Assembly (NCBI RefSeq): GCF_000024205.1
Contig: NC_013216.1
Location: forward strand, 2,480,001 to 2,544,000
Direction of reading: 5' to 3'
Origin: Desulfofarcimen acetoxidans DSM 771
Lineage (GTDB): Bacteria > Bacillota > Desulfotomaculia > Desulfotomaculales > Desulfofarciminaceae
DNA: 64,000 nt
Shown: one piece after another, positions 1 to 9,408 of the stretch
How the letters are laid out: each line of letters begins with the position of its first letter
Position numbering within the stretch: the first letter of the stretch is position 1
The notes under the pieces: model-generated
What the model was told of the DNA's origin: nothing
Database searches by the model: none
The model's input: only the letters and a program-made list of their open reading frames with translations
Program-made: the position numbers and the translations under genes

Positions 1-46
1 TTCCAAAAGCTATTTCCCCTTGTATCTTTATTCTACACTATGTTCT

Positions 47-1405
47 TTAAACCCTTTTCTTGCGCATTCTTGCAATAAAAAAGCCGTCAATATTATGAGT
101 GTACGGCAGTATTTGTATGTAACCCTTCCCAAGAGTGTTTTGCCAGTCTATTTCAGACGGCAGCAACCGGCTCATATCCTCTAAAACGAAGTCTAAATGA
201 GTTAATAAAAAATATTTTACCTGTTCGATATTTTCTTCCTCAGTTATTGTACAAGTGCTGTACACAAGCACTCCTCCCGGTCTTACACACAGTGCCGCAC
301 TTTCCAATATTTCGCGTTGGATTTTGACCAGAGCGGGTATTTGTTCAGCTTCTTTGCGCCACCTGGCGTCAGGCCGCCGTCGCAATACCCCTAACCCGGA
401 ACAAGGAGCGTCAACCAGTACATAATCAGCCCAACCGGTATAACTGTTATGCAAGGTGCGTGAATCAAGATTAATTATTTTAACACATTTTATGCCCAAA
501 CGCTGGCAATTATCCTCAATTAAATCAAGTTTATGCGGGTAGATATCCGCAGCGATGATCTCGCCTTTATTCTCCATCAGTTGAGCCAGGTGAGTAGTTT
601 TACCTCCGGGCGCAGCACAGGCATCAATAACTCTGCAATTGACGGCAGGCTTTACAGCATGTCCGGCCAGTATGGAACTTTCATCCTGTACTTGAAAAAG
701 ACCGTTTCTAAAGGCAGGGAAATTGCGCAGGGAAGTGAATCCCTCAACATTTAAGCCTTCAGGAGCAAAGCCGGTCTTATCGACAATCATACCCTGCTGT
801 TTTAACAGTTCTGCCAGGTTATCGCGGTTGATCTGCAATGTGTTAGTACGTATAGAGAACCTGGCAGGTGTATTGTTAGACTGGCAAATCCGGATTGTCT
901 TCTCCTTGCCAAATTGATTTAACCACCGCTCCACCATCCAGATTGGGTGTGAATAGCGCAATGAAATATGCGACACCGGGTCTTTTTCACAGTCAGGATA
1001 TTCTATGTTTTCGTGCTGCCTGGCAATATTCCTCAATACACCGTTAACAAATTTAACCTGCCCCTTGTGGCCATATTTATGTGATAATTTAGCAGCCTCA
1101 TTGCAGGCAGCGGAGGCCGGTACACGATGCATAAACAGGAGTTGATAAGTACCCAAGCGAAGAATATTCCGTATCCAGGCAGTTTGAGAAGACAAAGGGT
1201 GTTTCAGAAATTGGGCCAGCACCCAGTCAACTGTATTCAAGGCCCGTAAAGTTCCATAGACTAATTCAGTAGTAAAGGCCCGATCTAATTTATTAAAATC
1301 TCTTTGTTCCAGCACTTGGTTTAAAGCGATATTGGCATAGGCCCCTTCTTGATCAACGGCTTTTAAAACTATCAAGGCCATTTCACGGGCATTAACTTCA
1401 GACAA
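47..1405 (-). CDS. rsmB: 16S rRNA (cytosine-967-C5)-methyltransferase RsmB
   Basis: This 452-residue protein methylates C5 of cytosine 967 in 16S rRNA, using S-adenosylmethionine. The first ~140 residues look like the NusB-type RNA-binding domain of this family. The methyltransferase part follows, with the SAM loop DACAAPGGKTTHLAQ (about residue 263), the VDAPCSGLG motif, and YSTCTITEEEN carrying the second catalytic-pair cysteine. Length is normal for RsmB/Sun. It is the last gene of the long minus-strand operon, 21 bp after the DUF116 gene. Assignment is firm. Confidence 0.95.
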   Translation of the reverse strand: MSEVNAREMALIVLKAVDQEGAYANIALNQVLEQRDFNKLDRAFTTELVYGTLRALNTVDWVLAQFLKHPLSSQTAWIRNILRLGTYQLLFMHRVPASAACNEAAKLSHKYGHKGQVKFVNGVLRNIARQHENIEYPDCEKDPVSHISLRYSHPIWMVERWLNQFGKEKTIRICQSNNTPARFSIRTNTLQINRDNLAELLKQQGMIVDKTGFAPEGLNVEGFTSLRNFPAFRNGLFQVQDESSILAGHAVKPAVNCRVIDACAAPGGKTTHLAQLMENKGEIIAADIYPHKLDLIEDNCQRLGIKCVKIINLDSRTLHNSYTGWADYVLVDAPCSGLGVLRRRPDARWRKEAEQIPALVKIQREILESAALCVRPGGVLVYSTCTITEEENIEQVKYFLLTHLDFVLEDMSRLLPSEIDWQNTLGKGYIQILPYTHNIDGFFIARMRKKRV

Positions 1406-1426
1406 TGGATTACCTCCCTGCTAGTA

Positions 1427-2215
1427 TTAAACCGGGTTCATCTTGTCCGGTAAAAATACCCGGATTGCTTCTTCCACCCGCGTTATAGCTATCTTAGTAT
1501 TAAAACACGGCCCGTTGTGACGTTCATTGGTCACACCGAGCACCGGAATAGGGTTGGCGTCCTGAATCCCGCTGGTTAAATCTCTTTCACAGGCAACGGC
1601 AATTATGGCCCTGGGACGGTACTGGTGCATTATTTTACGGGCTAAGGTACCGCCGGTGACCATTGCAACAACTAATCCATACCTGTCACGCAGTTTCAAC
1701 AGGTCGCCAACCGCACATTTACCGCAGCGCCGGCAGTTATTAATATCCACGGTAATTTTATGCGGGCATTCGCTGTTTTGTAAGCAGTGTGGAAGCAGCA
1801 ACAAAAGCTGCTGTGGGCTAATAACCAGATGCTGGGCCAATACCAGCTGGTTGTTAACCTCTATAAAAGAGCTTTTAATCCGATCCCTGTCTATTTTGCA
1901 CATTCTGCCCAGAGCCAGTACTATTGGAAAAAGTAAGTTGACTGCTGTGCGCATGGGTGATTGCAGCAGTCTGACAGACCTGCACCGGTATATAGTAATT
2001 AACATACCGCATATGCCAAAAGCCGCCATCAGAATAGTGCCGCATACGCCAATGATTAACCCATACAAAATGATAATCCCTAACCACGATTTGCCAGGAG
2101 CAACGGCGAGGTACCAAATGGATGCTGCCATGGCAACCATTGTCACAATACTGGCCAAAAGCAAACCTAAATACAGTCTTTTTTGCGTATGTACACAAAC
2201 GGCCAGATTTTGCAT
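1427..2215 (-). CDS. DUF116 family membrane protein
   Basis: A 262-residue protein of the DUF116 family, whose function is not established. Two hydrophobic segments lie near the N-terminus (about residues 17–85). The cytoplasmic part holds the cysteine-rich NNCRRCGKCAVGDLL segment and then a Rossmann-like stretch containing ACERDL, both seen in DUF116 proteins. The ATG at 2215 is chosen because AAAGGAGGAAACC stands just before it; an upstream in-frame start would overlap fmt. Its place between fmt and rsmB suggests a link to translation, but only by context. Confidence 0.8.
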   Translation of the reverse strand: MQNLAVCVHTQKRLYLGLLLASIVTMVAMAASIWYLAVAPGKSWLGIIILYGLIIGVCGTILMAAFGICGMLITIYRCRSVRLLQSPMRTAVNLLFPIVLALGRMCKIDRDRIKSSFIEVNNQLVLAQHLVISPQQLLLLLPHCLQNSECPHKITVDINNCRRCGKCAVGDLLKLRDRYGLVVAMVTGGTLARKIMHQYRPRAIIAVACERDLTSGIQDANPIPVLGVTNERHNGPCFNTKIAITRVEEAIRVFLPDKMNPV

Positions 2216-2235
2216 CAAGGTTTCCTCCTTTAGAA

Positions 2236-3174
2236 TCAGTCCCCCAGACACCTTCCTTCCGGAATTTGTTTGCCTCTTAAAAAATCAGCCGTCATCATTC
2301 TCTTGCAGCACTGTAACTGCAGTTCTTTAATACAAACCTGATCCTGGCCGGCCTGAATGATAATTCCCCCCGCATCTGATGCCATAACCTGTCCGGGTAA
2401 TCCTATTGCATCAACCAGCCTCTTCCCGTACGTTGCCTGCCAAATTTTTATTACCTGGCCATCCAGATAAGTACAGGTTCCCGGCCAGGGGTTCATTCCC
2501 CGGATATGATTGCAGATTTCTCTGGCACTGCTGTGCCAGTTAATGATTTCATCTGCTTTGGTTAATAGCGGCGCATAGGTGGCACTGCTGTCCTGCTGTT
2601 TCTGCCGGGGGGCCTCGCCATCATCCACCAGTTGTAAAGTCCTCTCCAAGACCTCAGCTCCCAGGACAGCCAAGCGATCATGAACCATGCCCACAGTATC
2701 CTGTTTTTCTACCGGCAGTTCTTGACTGAGTATCATATCACCCGTATCCAGACCTTCGTCCATATACATAGTGGTTACACCTGTAACTTTTTCTCCGTTG
2801 ATCACTGCCCGGTGAATTGGTGCAGCACCACGGTATTTAGGCAGCAAGGAGGCATGTACGTTAATACAGCCGAATTGCGGTATTTGCAGCAGCTCCGGTG
2901 AGAGCAGCTGGCCGAAGGCTACCACAACTATTACCTGAGGACTTAAATTTCTAAGCAGCCGGATAAATTCCGGTGTTTTTATCTTTTCAGGTTGAAATAT
3001 TTTTAATCCGGCAGACTGGGCAAATATTTTTACCGGAGTCGGCAGCAATTTTTTACCCCTGCCTTTGGGCCGGTCAGGTTGGGTCACCACACCTGCGATA
3101 TCAAAGCCCATTTTATATAGTTTTTCCAGAGAAGGTACGGCAAAATCCGGGCTGCCCATAAAAACAGTTTTCAT
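2236..3174 (-). CDS. fmt: Methionyl-tRNA formyltransferase
   Basis: Formylates the amino group of methionyl-initiator tRNA using 10-formyl-THF. The 312-residue protein begins MKTVFMGSPDFAVPSL, carries the loop KGRGKKLLPTPVK, the active-site region HASLLPKYRGAAPIHRAV (family Asn-His-Asp triad, here with NVHAS) and MDEGLDTGDM. The C-terminal tRNA-binding domain starts near residue 205. ATG 3174 follows AGAGGCG; an in-frame TTG two codons upstream is less likely. It directly follows def, the deformylase that undoes its reaction after synthesis. Confidence 0.95.
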   Translation of the reverse strand: MKTVFMGSPDFAVPSLEKLYKMGFDIAGVVTQPDRPKGRGKKLLPTPVKIFAQSAGLKIFQPEKIKTPEFIRLLRNLSPQVIVVVAFGQLLSPELLQIPQFGCINVHASLLPKYRGAAPIHRAVINGEKVTGVTTMYMDEGLDTGDMILSQELPVEKQDTVGMVHDRLAVLGAEVLERTLQLVDDGEAPRQKQQDSSATYAPLLTKADEIINWHSSAREICNHIRGMNPWPGTCTYLDGQVIKIWQATYGKRLVDAIGLPGQVMASDAGGIIIQAGQDQVCIKELQLQCCKRMMTADFLRGKQIPEGRCLGD

Positions 3175-3196
3175 TTGCAACGCCTCTGCTTATAAA

Positions 3197-3691
3197 TTAA
3201 CCTTTTGCTTTTGCTTTGTTTTCCAAAACAACATCTTCAAATTGTTTTCTTAAACTTTCTGCTTTATCAATAAATAAAATGCCATCCAAATGATCGAGCT
3301 CATGCTGCACGGCCCGAGCCATAAATCCCTTCACATGATACTCGACCTGCTCCCCATTTCTGTTAAGTGCCTGCACTTGAATTTTAGAGGCACGCGGTAC
3401 CTGTCCCAGTGTTCCGGGTATGCTCAAGCAACCCTCAGTATCAGTTTCCTGTCCGCTGGCTTTGATTATCCTGGGATTAATCAACTCCAAGAGCCCCTCA
3501 CCTATGTCAACAACCACAACCCGCTTAGATATGCCAATCTGTGGAGCGGCCAGACCCACACCCTTAGCGTCATACATAGTGTCAGCCATATTTTTTAATA
3601 ATTTATGAATACTGGAGTTTATATTTTTTACCGGGTTAGCCTTTTGTCTGAGTACAGGATCGCCAACTTCAACAATATTATATATTGCCAA
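3197..3691 (-). CDS. def: Peptide deformylase
   Basis: Metallo-hydrolase that removes the N-formyl group from new proteins. All three family motifs are visible: [10 protein letters not shown] (motif 1), EGCLSIP (motif 2, metal-binding Cys) and QHELDHLDG (motif 3, HExxH with two metal-binding His). A TTG start at 3691 is preferred because GGGAGG sits 8 nt upstream, giving a 164-residue protein beginning (M)[14 protein letters not shown], as is usual for the family. The gene begins just 15 bp after priA and is followed by fmt. Confidence 0.95.
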   Translation of the reverse strand: MAIYNIVEVGDPVLRQKANPVKNINSSIHKLLKNMADTMYDAKGVGLAAPQIGISKRVVVVDIGEGLLELINPRIIKASGQETDTEGCLSIPGTLGQVPRASKIQVQALNRNGEQVEYHVKGFMARAVQHELDHLDGILFIDKAESLRKQFEDVVLENKAKAKG

Positions 3692-3705
3692 AAAAAAACC
3701 TCCCA

Positions 3706-5949
3706 TCACATCATGTTTTGCGGCTCAACGTCAACAATAATTGAAAGCAACCTGTTTCCTTGCCGGCTCTCAAAAATGTCGATCCCTTTTGCTGCCAGCT
3801 GGCGAAGGATCAAAGCCTGTTTTCCTTTTAAAACGATTTGCCAGCGGTACTTCTCTTTTATTTTATGCAGTGGCGCCGGCGCCGGTCCTAATATATCGGG
3901 TCCATGAGGGTTAAAATCTCTTTGAGCCTCCAGCAAACATTCTTTTAATAAAAAAGCACCGCTCTGCACAAGTGCTGACTGAGTAGAGGAAAGTATAATT
4001 CTGATTAAACGGGAAAAAGGCGGATAGCCCAACTCCCGCCGTATAATCATTTCCTGTGCATAAAAGTCCTTATAACTGTTATTTAGCGCGGCTTTTATAC
4101 TGTAATGCTCGGGATTATAAGTCTGGATGATTACCTCCCCGGGTTTCTCACCACGACCTGCCCGTCCCGCAACCTGAGTCAACAGTTGAAAAGTCTTTTC
4201 GGCTGCCCTAAAATCAGGCATATGCAAAGTAGTATCAGCATTAATAACTCCGACCAGTGTAACATTAGGTAAGTTCAAACCTTTGGCCAGCATTTGAGTG
4301 CCAATAAGAATATCTGCTTTCCCGTCCAAAAAATTTTTCAATATTTCAGCGTGTGCACCTTTACGGGAAGTAGTATCAGCATCCATTCGCAAGACACCGG
4401 CAGAGGGGAAAATATGTCTTATTTCTTCTTCAACTTTTTGCGTCCCGGTACCGGCAAATCTCAGTTGTTCTGAAGCACAGTTACTGCATTTATTAATAAC
4501 CGGACTGATGTAATTGCAGTAATGACAGCGCAGTGTCAAATCACTGTGATAAGTAAGCGATATATCGCAATGCGGGCATTTTAAAACAAAACCGCAGTCA
4601 CGGCATATAACTATAGGGGAAAAGCCTCTTCTGTTAATAAACAAAATAGTCTGTTCTTTTAATCTGATTTTTTCCTCAATTTTCTGCAGTAAAGCCAGAC
4701 TAAAAATGCCCGGATTGCCCTTGTGTGTTTCAGCGCGCAAATCAATTGTTTTGATTTGCGGCAGGGGTTTTTGCTCTATCCTGTTTTCTATTGACAAATA
4801 GCGGTAGGGGCCCTCCTTCTGAGCACGACAATAAGATTCCAGCGACATTGTGGCGCTGCCCAAAATAACCACCGCTCCGCTTAATTTAGCTCTTTGCAGG
4901 GCTACTTCTCTGGCATGATACCTGGCTTGATCATCTTGTTTATAAGCTGCTTCGTGCTCCTCATCAATAATCAGTAAACCGGGACCGGATAAGGGAGCAA
5001 AAACTGCTGAGCGGGTACCCAATACTATTTTACTGTCCCCGTTCCTGATTCTTTGCCACTCATCATACCTTTCCCCGGCGGATAAAGCGCTATGTAAAAC
5101 AGCTACCGTATCACCGTATCTTTCCTTAAAGGTGTTTACCATTTGGCCGGTCAGGGCTATTTCAGGCACGGTTATAAGTGTTTTACGCCCTAAGACCAGA
5201 GCCCGTGCTATTACGTTCAAATAAATTTCGGTTTTGCCGCTGCCGGTGATGCCGTGTAAAGCAAAAACCTGGCTCTGGGAAGACTCAATGGCCCGAATAA
5301 TTTCTCCGGCACAGTAAGCCTGTTCCGGCGTCAAAACAGGGCCAGGAATCCCCGTAGGTTTAATTGGATAAGGATTTCTCCTTACAGAAGTTGTCCTGGC
5401 TTGCAGCAAGCCTTTGCCGACAAGCGCGCTGACAGTTGCTGAAGATACCCCCACCTGGTCAGCCAGTGCCTTGGGTGATAAACCAGGCTGGCCCGCCGCC
5501 GCTTTAATTACCGCCGACTGTTTAGGCGAGCGGTTAAGCTTGGCGAGTACTTGTGCCAGTTGGTTATCGGCAAAACCGATCCACAAGCCTGTATAGCTTC
5601 CGGCAGCTTTAACCCTTACAGCGGGAGAAACCATACATTTTAGCGCCTGGGCCAAGGTGCATAAATAATAAGCTTTCATCCAACGGGCTAAAGTCCATAA
5701 TTCCTCTGTTATAACCGGTTCATTATCCAGGACTGCCAGAACAGGCTTCAGCTTTTCTTGAGATACCTGTGTAATGCCAGAAAAACCGACAACATAACCG
5801 GTAACTTTACGACCGGCAAAAGGAACAATAACCCTCATGCCAAATTTAATTGCCGGAAAAAGATCTGCCGGTACTATATAACTAAAAACCCGGTCCACAT
5901 TGCGCACCGGAACATCTACTACTATTTCGGCATAAACCTGTTCTGACAT
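3706..5949 (-). CDS. priA: Primosomal protein N' (PriA helicase)
   Basis: Superfamily 2 DNA helicase that reloads the replisome at stalled forks. The 747-residue product has an N-terminal DNA-binding region (1–~200), Walker [13 protein letters not shown], the DEEH box in [14 protein letters not shown], and the zinc-binding insert with paired cysteines (CRDCGF, CPHC, CHYC, CSNC), followed by helicase motifs such as [12 protein letters not shown] 5949 is preferred over GTG 5958 since AAGAAGTG lies ahead of it. It sits between coaBC and def, a common Firmicutes order. Confidence 0.96.
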   Translation of the reverse strand: MSEQVYAEIVVDVPVRNVDRVFSYIVPADLFPAIKFGMRVIVPFAGRKVTGYVVGFSGITQVSQEKLKPVLAVLDNEPVITEELWTLARWMKAYYLCTLAQALKCMVSPAVRVKAAGSYTGLWIGFADNQLAQVLAKLNRSPKQSAVIKAAAGQPGLSPKALADQVGVSSATVSALVGKGLLQARTTSVRRNPYPIKPTGIPGPVLTPEQAYCAGEIIRAIESSQSQVFALHGITGSGKTEIYLNVIARALVLGRKTLITVPEIALTGQMVNTFKERYGDTVAVLHSALSAGERYDEWQRIRNGDSKIVLGTRSAVFAPLSGPGLLIIDEEHEAAYKQDDQARYHAREVALQRAKLSGAVVILGSATMSLESYCRAQKEGPYRYLSIENRIEQKPLPQIKTIDLRAETHKGNPGIFSLALLQKIEEKIRLKEQTILFINRRGFSPIVICRDCGFVLKCPHCDISLTYHSDLTLRCHYCNYISPVINKCSNCASEQLRFAGTGTQKVEEEIRHIFPSAGVLRMDADTTSRKGAHAEILKNFLDGKADILIGTQMLAKGLNLPNVTLVGVINADTTLHMPDFRAAEKTFQLLTQVAGRAGRGEKPGEVIIQTYNPEHYSIKAALNNSYKDFYAQEMIIRRELGYPPFSRLIRIILSSTQSALVQSGAFLLKECLLEAQRDFNPHGPDILGPAPAPLHKIKEKYRWQIVLKGKQALILRQLAAKGIDIFESRQGNRLLSIIVDVEPQNMM

Positions 5950-5990
5950 GCTTTTCACTTCTTTAACTGTACTTAATAATTAATAAATCT

Positions 5991-7202
5991 CTAATCAATG
6001 GGGCTGCTTTTCCTTATCCCAACTACTTCATCAAGTATTCGATGAGCCAGCTTAATTTTGTCCATCTTAGGCAAACAAAGGGGTTCGCAATCCGGGTAAA
6101 CCAGTGCCGCGATATTGGTTTCAGTACCAAACCCCGCATCCGGCAGAGTTATATCATTGGCTACCAAAAAATCCAATTTCTTTTTTTGTACCTTTTGAGC
6201 CGCATTCTCCAGCAAATCCTGGGATTCAGCAGCAAAACCAACCAGAATCTGTCCTGCTTTCTTCTTTTGTCCCAATTCAAGCAATATATCCGGGTTTCTT
6301 GACATTTCCAGTACCAACTCACCGGTACCTTTTTTAATCTTATGTTCAGCTGCTGACTTGGGCCGGTAATCAGCTACCGCTGCAGCTTTAATCACCACAT
6401 CAGTCAAGTGAAAACGCTGCAACACGGCATGATACATATCTATTGCCGAAACAACGGGAATGAACTCCAGGTCGTGCGGCGGTTTTAAGTGGCTGACGCC
6501 ACTGACCAGAGTTACCTCGGCACCACGGTCACGAGCGGCCTGGGCCAAGGCATACCCCATTTTACCTGTACTTTTATTAGTAATAAACCTTACCGGATCA
6601 ATATCCTCCCTGGTAGCTCCGGCAGTTATTAAAACTCTAACACCCGCTAAATCTTTTTTAACGGTTAAAGCCCGGTTAATCTCCTCGTATATTATGTCAA
6701 GATCAGCCAGCCTGCCTTGTCCCTCTGTACCGCAGGCCAATCTGCCGGTTCCCGGTTCAACAAACAAGAAACCTCGTTCTTTTAACCGGCTGATATTTTG
6801 CCGGACAACAGAATTGGCATACATGTTAGTATTCATGGCCGGGCATATAAGAACCGGACAGTTAGCTGCCAGCAAGACAGTGGAAAGTAAATCATCCGCC
6901 AGTCCCTGCGCTGCTTTGGCAATAATGTTAGCTGTAGCCGGAACAACCGCCAGCAATTGAGAGCGAGTTGCCAGCTCAATATGAGGGATACCGCCATGCT
7001 CCGGAATATCAAATAAATTTGTATAAACAGGCTTGCCGCAAAGTGTAGCCAGTGTTAAAGGACTGATAAACTTTTGTGCCGAATCAGTCATAACAACATG
7101 AACATCTGCCCCGTTTTTTGTTAAATAACTTACGATATCAGCTGCTTTATAGGCTGCAATTCCACCCGTTACACCGATTGTAATAGCCCTGCCCGACGGC
7201 AT
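5991..7202 (-). CDS. coaBC: Bifunctional phosphopantothenoylcysteine decarboxylase / phosphopantothenate–cysteine ligase
   Basis: Catalyses two successive steps of coenzyme A synthesis: CTP-dependent joining of 4'-phosphopantothenate to cysteine (CoaB, C-terminal half) and FMN-dependent decarboxylation (CoaC, N-terminal half). The N-terminal flavoprotein part shows GVTGGIAAYKA and the substrate-binding PAMNTNMY motif. The CoaB half starts near residue 185 with VLITAGATREDIDPVRFI and NKSTGKMGYALA. At 403 residues, length is normal. It follows rpoZ by 18 bp. Confidence 0.96.
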   Translation of the reverse strand: MPSGRAITIGVTGGIAAYKAADIVSYLTKNGADVHVVMTDSAQKFISPLTLATLCGKPVYTNLFDIPEHGGIPHIELATRSQLLAVVPATANIIAKAAQGLADDLLSTVLLAANCPVLICPAMNTNMYANSVVRQNISRLKERGFLFVEPGTGRLACGTEGQGRLADLDIIYEEINRALTVKKDLAGVRVLITAGATREDIDPVRFITNKSTGKMGYALAQAARDRGAEVTLVSGVSHLKPPHDLEFIPVVSAIDMYHAVLQRFHLTDVVIKAAAVADYRPKSAAEHKIKKGTGELVLEMSRNPDILLELGQKKKAGQILVGFAAESQDLLENAAQKVQKKKLDFLVANDITLPDAGFGTETNIAALVYPDCEPLCLPKMDKIKLAHRILDEVVGIRKSSPID

Positions 7203-7220
7203 AAGATCACCCTCAAAACT

Positions 7221-7427
7221 CTATTTAATTCCTGCTTTAAGGCGCCTGTATCTAACTTTACCCCTGAGCAATTCGTGCAGGGCAGTAGTAACAGGTTTGC
7301 CGGGCAGTTCACTTTCATTTGTTTGAAACAACTCCGTTAGCTGGCGGGCACGCTTGGCCGATACCACCACCAGTGTATATCTACTGTCAACCATATCCAA
7401 CAAAACATCCAGTGACGGCTGATTCAT
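7221..7427 (-). CDS. rpoZ: RNA polymerase omega subunit
   Basis: Small 68-residue omega subunit, which helps assemble and stabilise RNA polymerase. The sequence MNQPSLDVLLDMVDSRYTLV followed by VSAKRARQL is the conserved omega core. TAGGAGG precedes the ATG. The gmk-rpoZ-coaBC-priA order is conserved in many Firmicutes. Confidence 0.93.
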   Translation of the reverse strand: MNQPSLDVLLDMVDSRYTLVVVSAKRARQLTELFQTNESELPGKPVTTALHELLRGKVRYRRLKAGIK

Positions 7428-7442
7428 AATTACCTCCTAAAG

Positions 7443-8039
7443 TTAAAGGTATTTAGCAAAATCATAATAATAGGGTCGGCACTTTTCAGCGATTAATATG
7501 GCTTCAACTTTACCGACTGCTTCATTTACAGTATTATTAATGACTATATAACCATAGCTGGATATATACTTAATTTCCTCAGCTACACATTTCAGCCGCT
7601 TTTCTATTTCAGCCGCAGAATCTGTGCCCCTGTTTACTAATCTGGTCTTTAATTCAGTCAGTGAAGGTGGAACAATAAAAACCAGTACTGAGTTAGGCAT
7701 TTTTTCTTTTACCTGCAAAGCGCCTTGAATATCAATCTCTAAAATAACATCCTTGCCTGTTTCCAAAGCTTTCTCTACTTCCAGACGCGGTGTGCCGTAG
7801 TAGTTGTCGTAAACTCTGGCATACTCCAAAAATTGATCTTCAACCAACAAATGTTCAAATTCTTCTTTAGTTTTAAACCAGTAATTTACTCCCTGTATTT
7901 CACCGGATCTCGGCTGTCTGGTGGTAGCTGAGACAGATAAATACATATTTTGTTTTTTCTTTAAAAGTGCCTGGCAAACAGTTCCTTTACCGGCTCCAGA
8001 GGGGCCGGAAATAACCAACAGTAATCCCTTCAGAACCAT
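7443..8039 (-). CDS. gmk: Guanylate kinase
   Basis: Phosphorylates GMP to GDP with ATP. The 198-residue protein carries the P-loop ISGPSGAGKGTVCQ, the GMP-binding stretch TTRQPRSGEIQGVNYWF and LEIDIQGALQVK. GGGAGGGG stands just before the ATG. It lies 13 bp after remA and 15 bp before rpoZ, inside the housekeeping operon. Confidence 0.96.
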   Translation of the reverse strand: MVLKGLLLVISGPSGAGKGTVCQALLKKKQNMYLSVSATTRQPRSGEIQGVNYWFKTKEEFEHLLVEDQFLEYARVYDNYYGTPRLEVEKALETGKDVILEIDIQGALQVKEKMPNSVLVFIVPPSLTELKTRLVNRGTDSAAEIEKRLKCVAEEIKYISSYGYIVINNTVNEAVGKVEAILIAEKCRPYYYDFAKYL

Positions 8040-8052
8040 AATCCCCTCCCTG

Positions 8053-8328
8053 CTAAGCCTCCGGATCGTCCAGAACTGTTTGAGAGTCCTTAGAAGTCAA
8101 GCGATTAGCTACAGTTTCCGGCTGTACAGCTGAAAGTATTACATGATCACTGTCAGTCACTATAACAGCTCTTGTCCGCCTGCCATAAGTTGCGTCAATC
8201 AACATGCCCCTGTCACGCGCTTCTGTGATAATCCTTTTAATCGGTGCAGATTCCGGGCTAACAATAGCTACAATCCTATTAGCGGAAACAATGTTGCCAA
8301 AGCCTATATTAATAAGTTTTATATCCAT
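8053..8328 (-). CDS. remA: RemA-type DNA-binding regulator (DUF370)
   Basis: A 91-residue member of the RemA/DUF370 family; in Bacillus subtilis RemA is a DNA-binding activator of matrix and osmoprotection genes. The whole family block is present: [38 protein letters not shown] and [11 protein letters not shown] with conserved arginines. AAGGAGG precedes the ATG. The position between yicC and gmk is the usual Firmicutes arrangement. A regulatory role here is taken from the family. Confidence 0.92.
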   Translation of the reverse strand: MDIKLINIGFGNIVSANRIVAIVSPESAPIKRIITEARDRGMLIDATYGRRTRAVIVTDSDHVILSAVQPETVANRLTSKDSQTVLDDPEA

Positions 8329-8366
8329 AGCTGCCTCCTTGAAAATGTAATTATGTTGAATAATCC

Positions 8367-9245
8367 TTATTCTACATTTTGTATTTGTTCTCTTACTTTT
8401 TCTAATTCGCTTTTCACATCTACCACTAATTTACTTATTTCCACATTGTTTGCCTTTGAGGCAACAGTATTGATCTCCCGGTTCATTTCTTGTACTATGA
8501 AATCAAGTTTCCTGCCAACCGGTTCGTTTCCAGCCAGACAAGCGTCAACTTGTTTGAGATGACTCTCCAACCTGACAATTTCCTCTGTAATGTTGGAACG
8601 GTCGGCAAACAAGGCTATTTCCCCGGCAACACGAACCGGGTCAGGTATATTATCTCCCAACCAGTCTGATAATTGCCTGCTTAATCTCAGTCGATAATCT
8701 TCCACCACCTGCGGAGCAATTTCTTTAATTTCATTTTTTATGCTGCTAATTTTATTGATACGGCAGGCAATGTCTTGTTCCAGCTGCCTGCCTTCAGCCT
8801 CTCGCATTTGCCGCAGGCTATCCAGTGCTTCGGTCAATGCTTGCTGTACTACCGGCCACCAGGATTCAACATCCTCTTCTATTTCCTGCAAAACCAAAAC
8901 ATCAGGAAATTGCGCAATATCAATAACATTAATCTGTCCTGTTAACTGCAGGTCTGTCTGCAGTTCTTTTATTGCCTTATGATACGATGCCCCTAAAGCT
9001 TTGTCAACTTTTACCGCTGCATTTTTTTCTGCCAATTGTTCCATAGCAAAAAATATATCTACACGTCCCCTGGCTATAGCTGACTGAATCTGCTTTCTGA
9101 CTCTATCCTCTAAAAAATTAAGCATCCTGGGCAATCTAACTACAATATCTAAATAACGGTGATTAACAGCTTTTAGTTCTATGACAAACTTACGACCTTG
9201 TACGTAAGCCTCACCATGTCCAAAACCGGTCATGCTTTTCAGCAA
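8367..9245 (-). CDS. yicC: YicC family endoribonuclease-like protein
   Basis: A 292-residue YicC/YloC family protein; family members have been linked to RNA cleavage or decay. The N-terminus reads (M)[12 protein letters not shown], the family signature, and the C-terminal DUF1732 part includes [24 protein letters not shown] start at 9245 is chosen because GGTGG lies about 8 nt upstream and because homologues begin one residue group before SMTGFG; ATG 9233 is the alternative. It is the first gene of the operon that runs to rsmB. Confidence 0.9.
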   Translation of the reverse strand: MLKSMTGFGHGEAYVQGRKFVIELKAVNHRYLDIVVRLPRMLNFLEDRVRKQIQSAIARGRVDIFFAMEQLAEKNAAVKVDKALGASYHKAIKELQTDLQLTGQINVIDIAQFPDVLVLQEIEEDVESWWPVVQQALTEALDSLRQMREAEGRQLEQDIACRINKISSIKNEIKEIAPQVVEDYRLRLSRQLSDWLGDNIPDPVRVAGEIALFADRSNITEEIVRLESHLKQVDACLAGNEPVGRKLDFIVQEMNREINTVASKANNVEISKLVVDVKSELEKVREQIQNVE

Positions 9246-9322
9246 TATCTCACCACCTATATTTTATAAGTCACATTCTTAGTTTTCTACTCTAAATTGA
9301 GAAAATCCTTTGTATTGCCTAG

Positions 9323-9351
9323 ATAATATTTAAAAATAAGACCGCCTGCAA
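9323..9351 (-). promoter_or_regulatory. Sigma-A-type promoter of the yicC–rsmB operon
   Basis: On the minus strand TTGCAG (9351–9346) and TATTAT (9328–9323) are separated by exactly 17 nt, about 75 nt ahead of yicC. It lies between the terminator of the upstream aminotransferase gene and yicC, where an operon promoter is expected. Confidence 0.6.
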
Positions 9352-9375
9352 TTAATATTGCCCATTTCGGTATAA

Positions 9376-9402
9376 AAATTTCAGCCCGCAGGCAACGGGC
9401 TG
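9376..9402 (-). terminator. Rho-independent terminator after the aminotransferase gene
   Basis: On the minus strand CAGCCCG and CGGGCTG form a 7-bp stem around a GC-rich loop, followed by AAATTTTTATA. It begins 7 nt after the aminotransferase stop codon. Confidence 0.7.
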
Positions 9403-9408
9403 AGCAGG

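Noticed and set aside
1605-2330. 241-codon plus-strand ORF opposite the DUF116 and fmt genes
   Set aside because: The composition is that of an antisense shadow and the minus-strand frames are clear family members.
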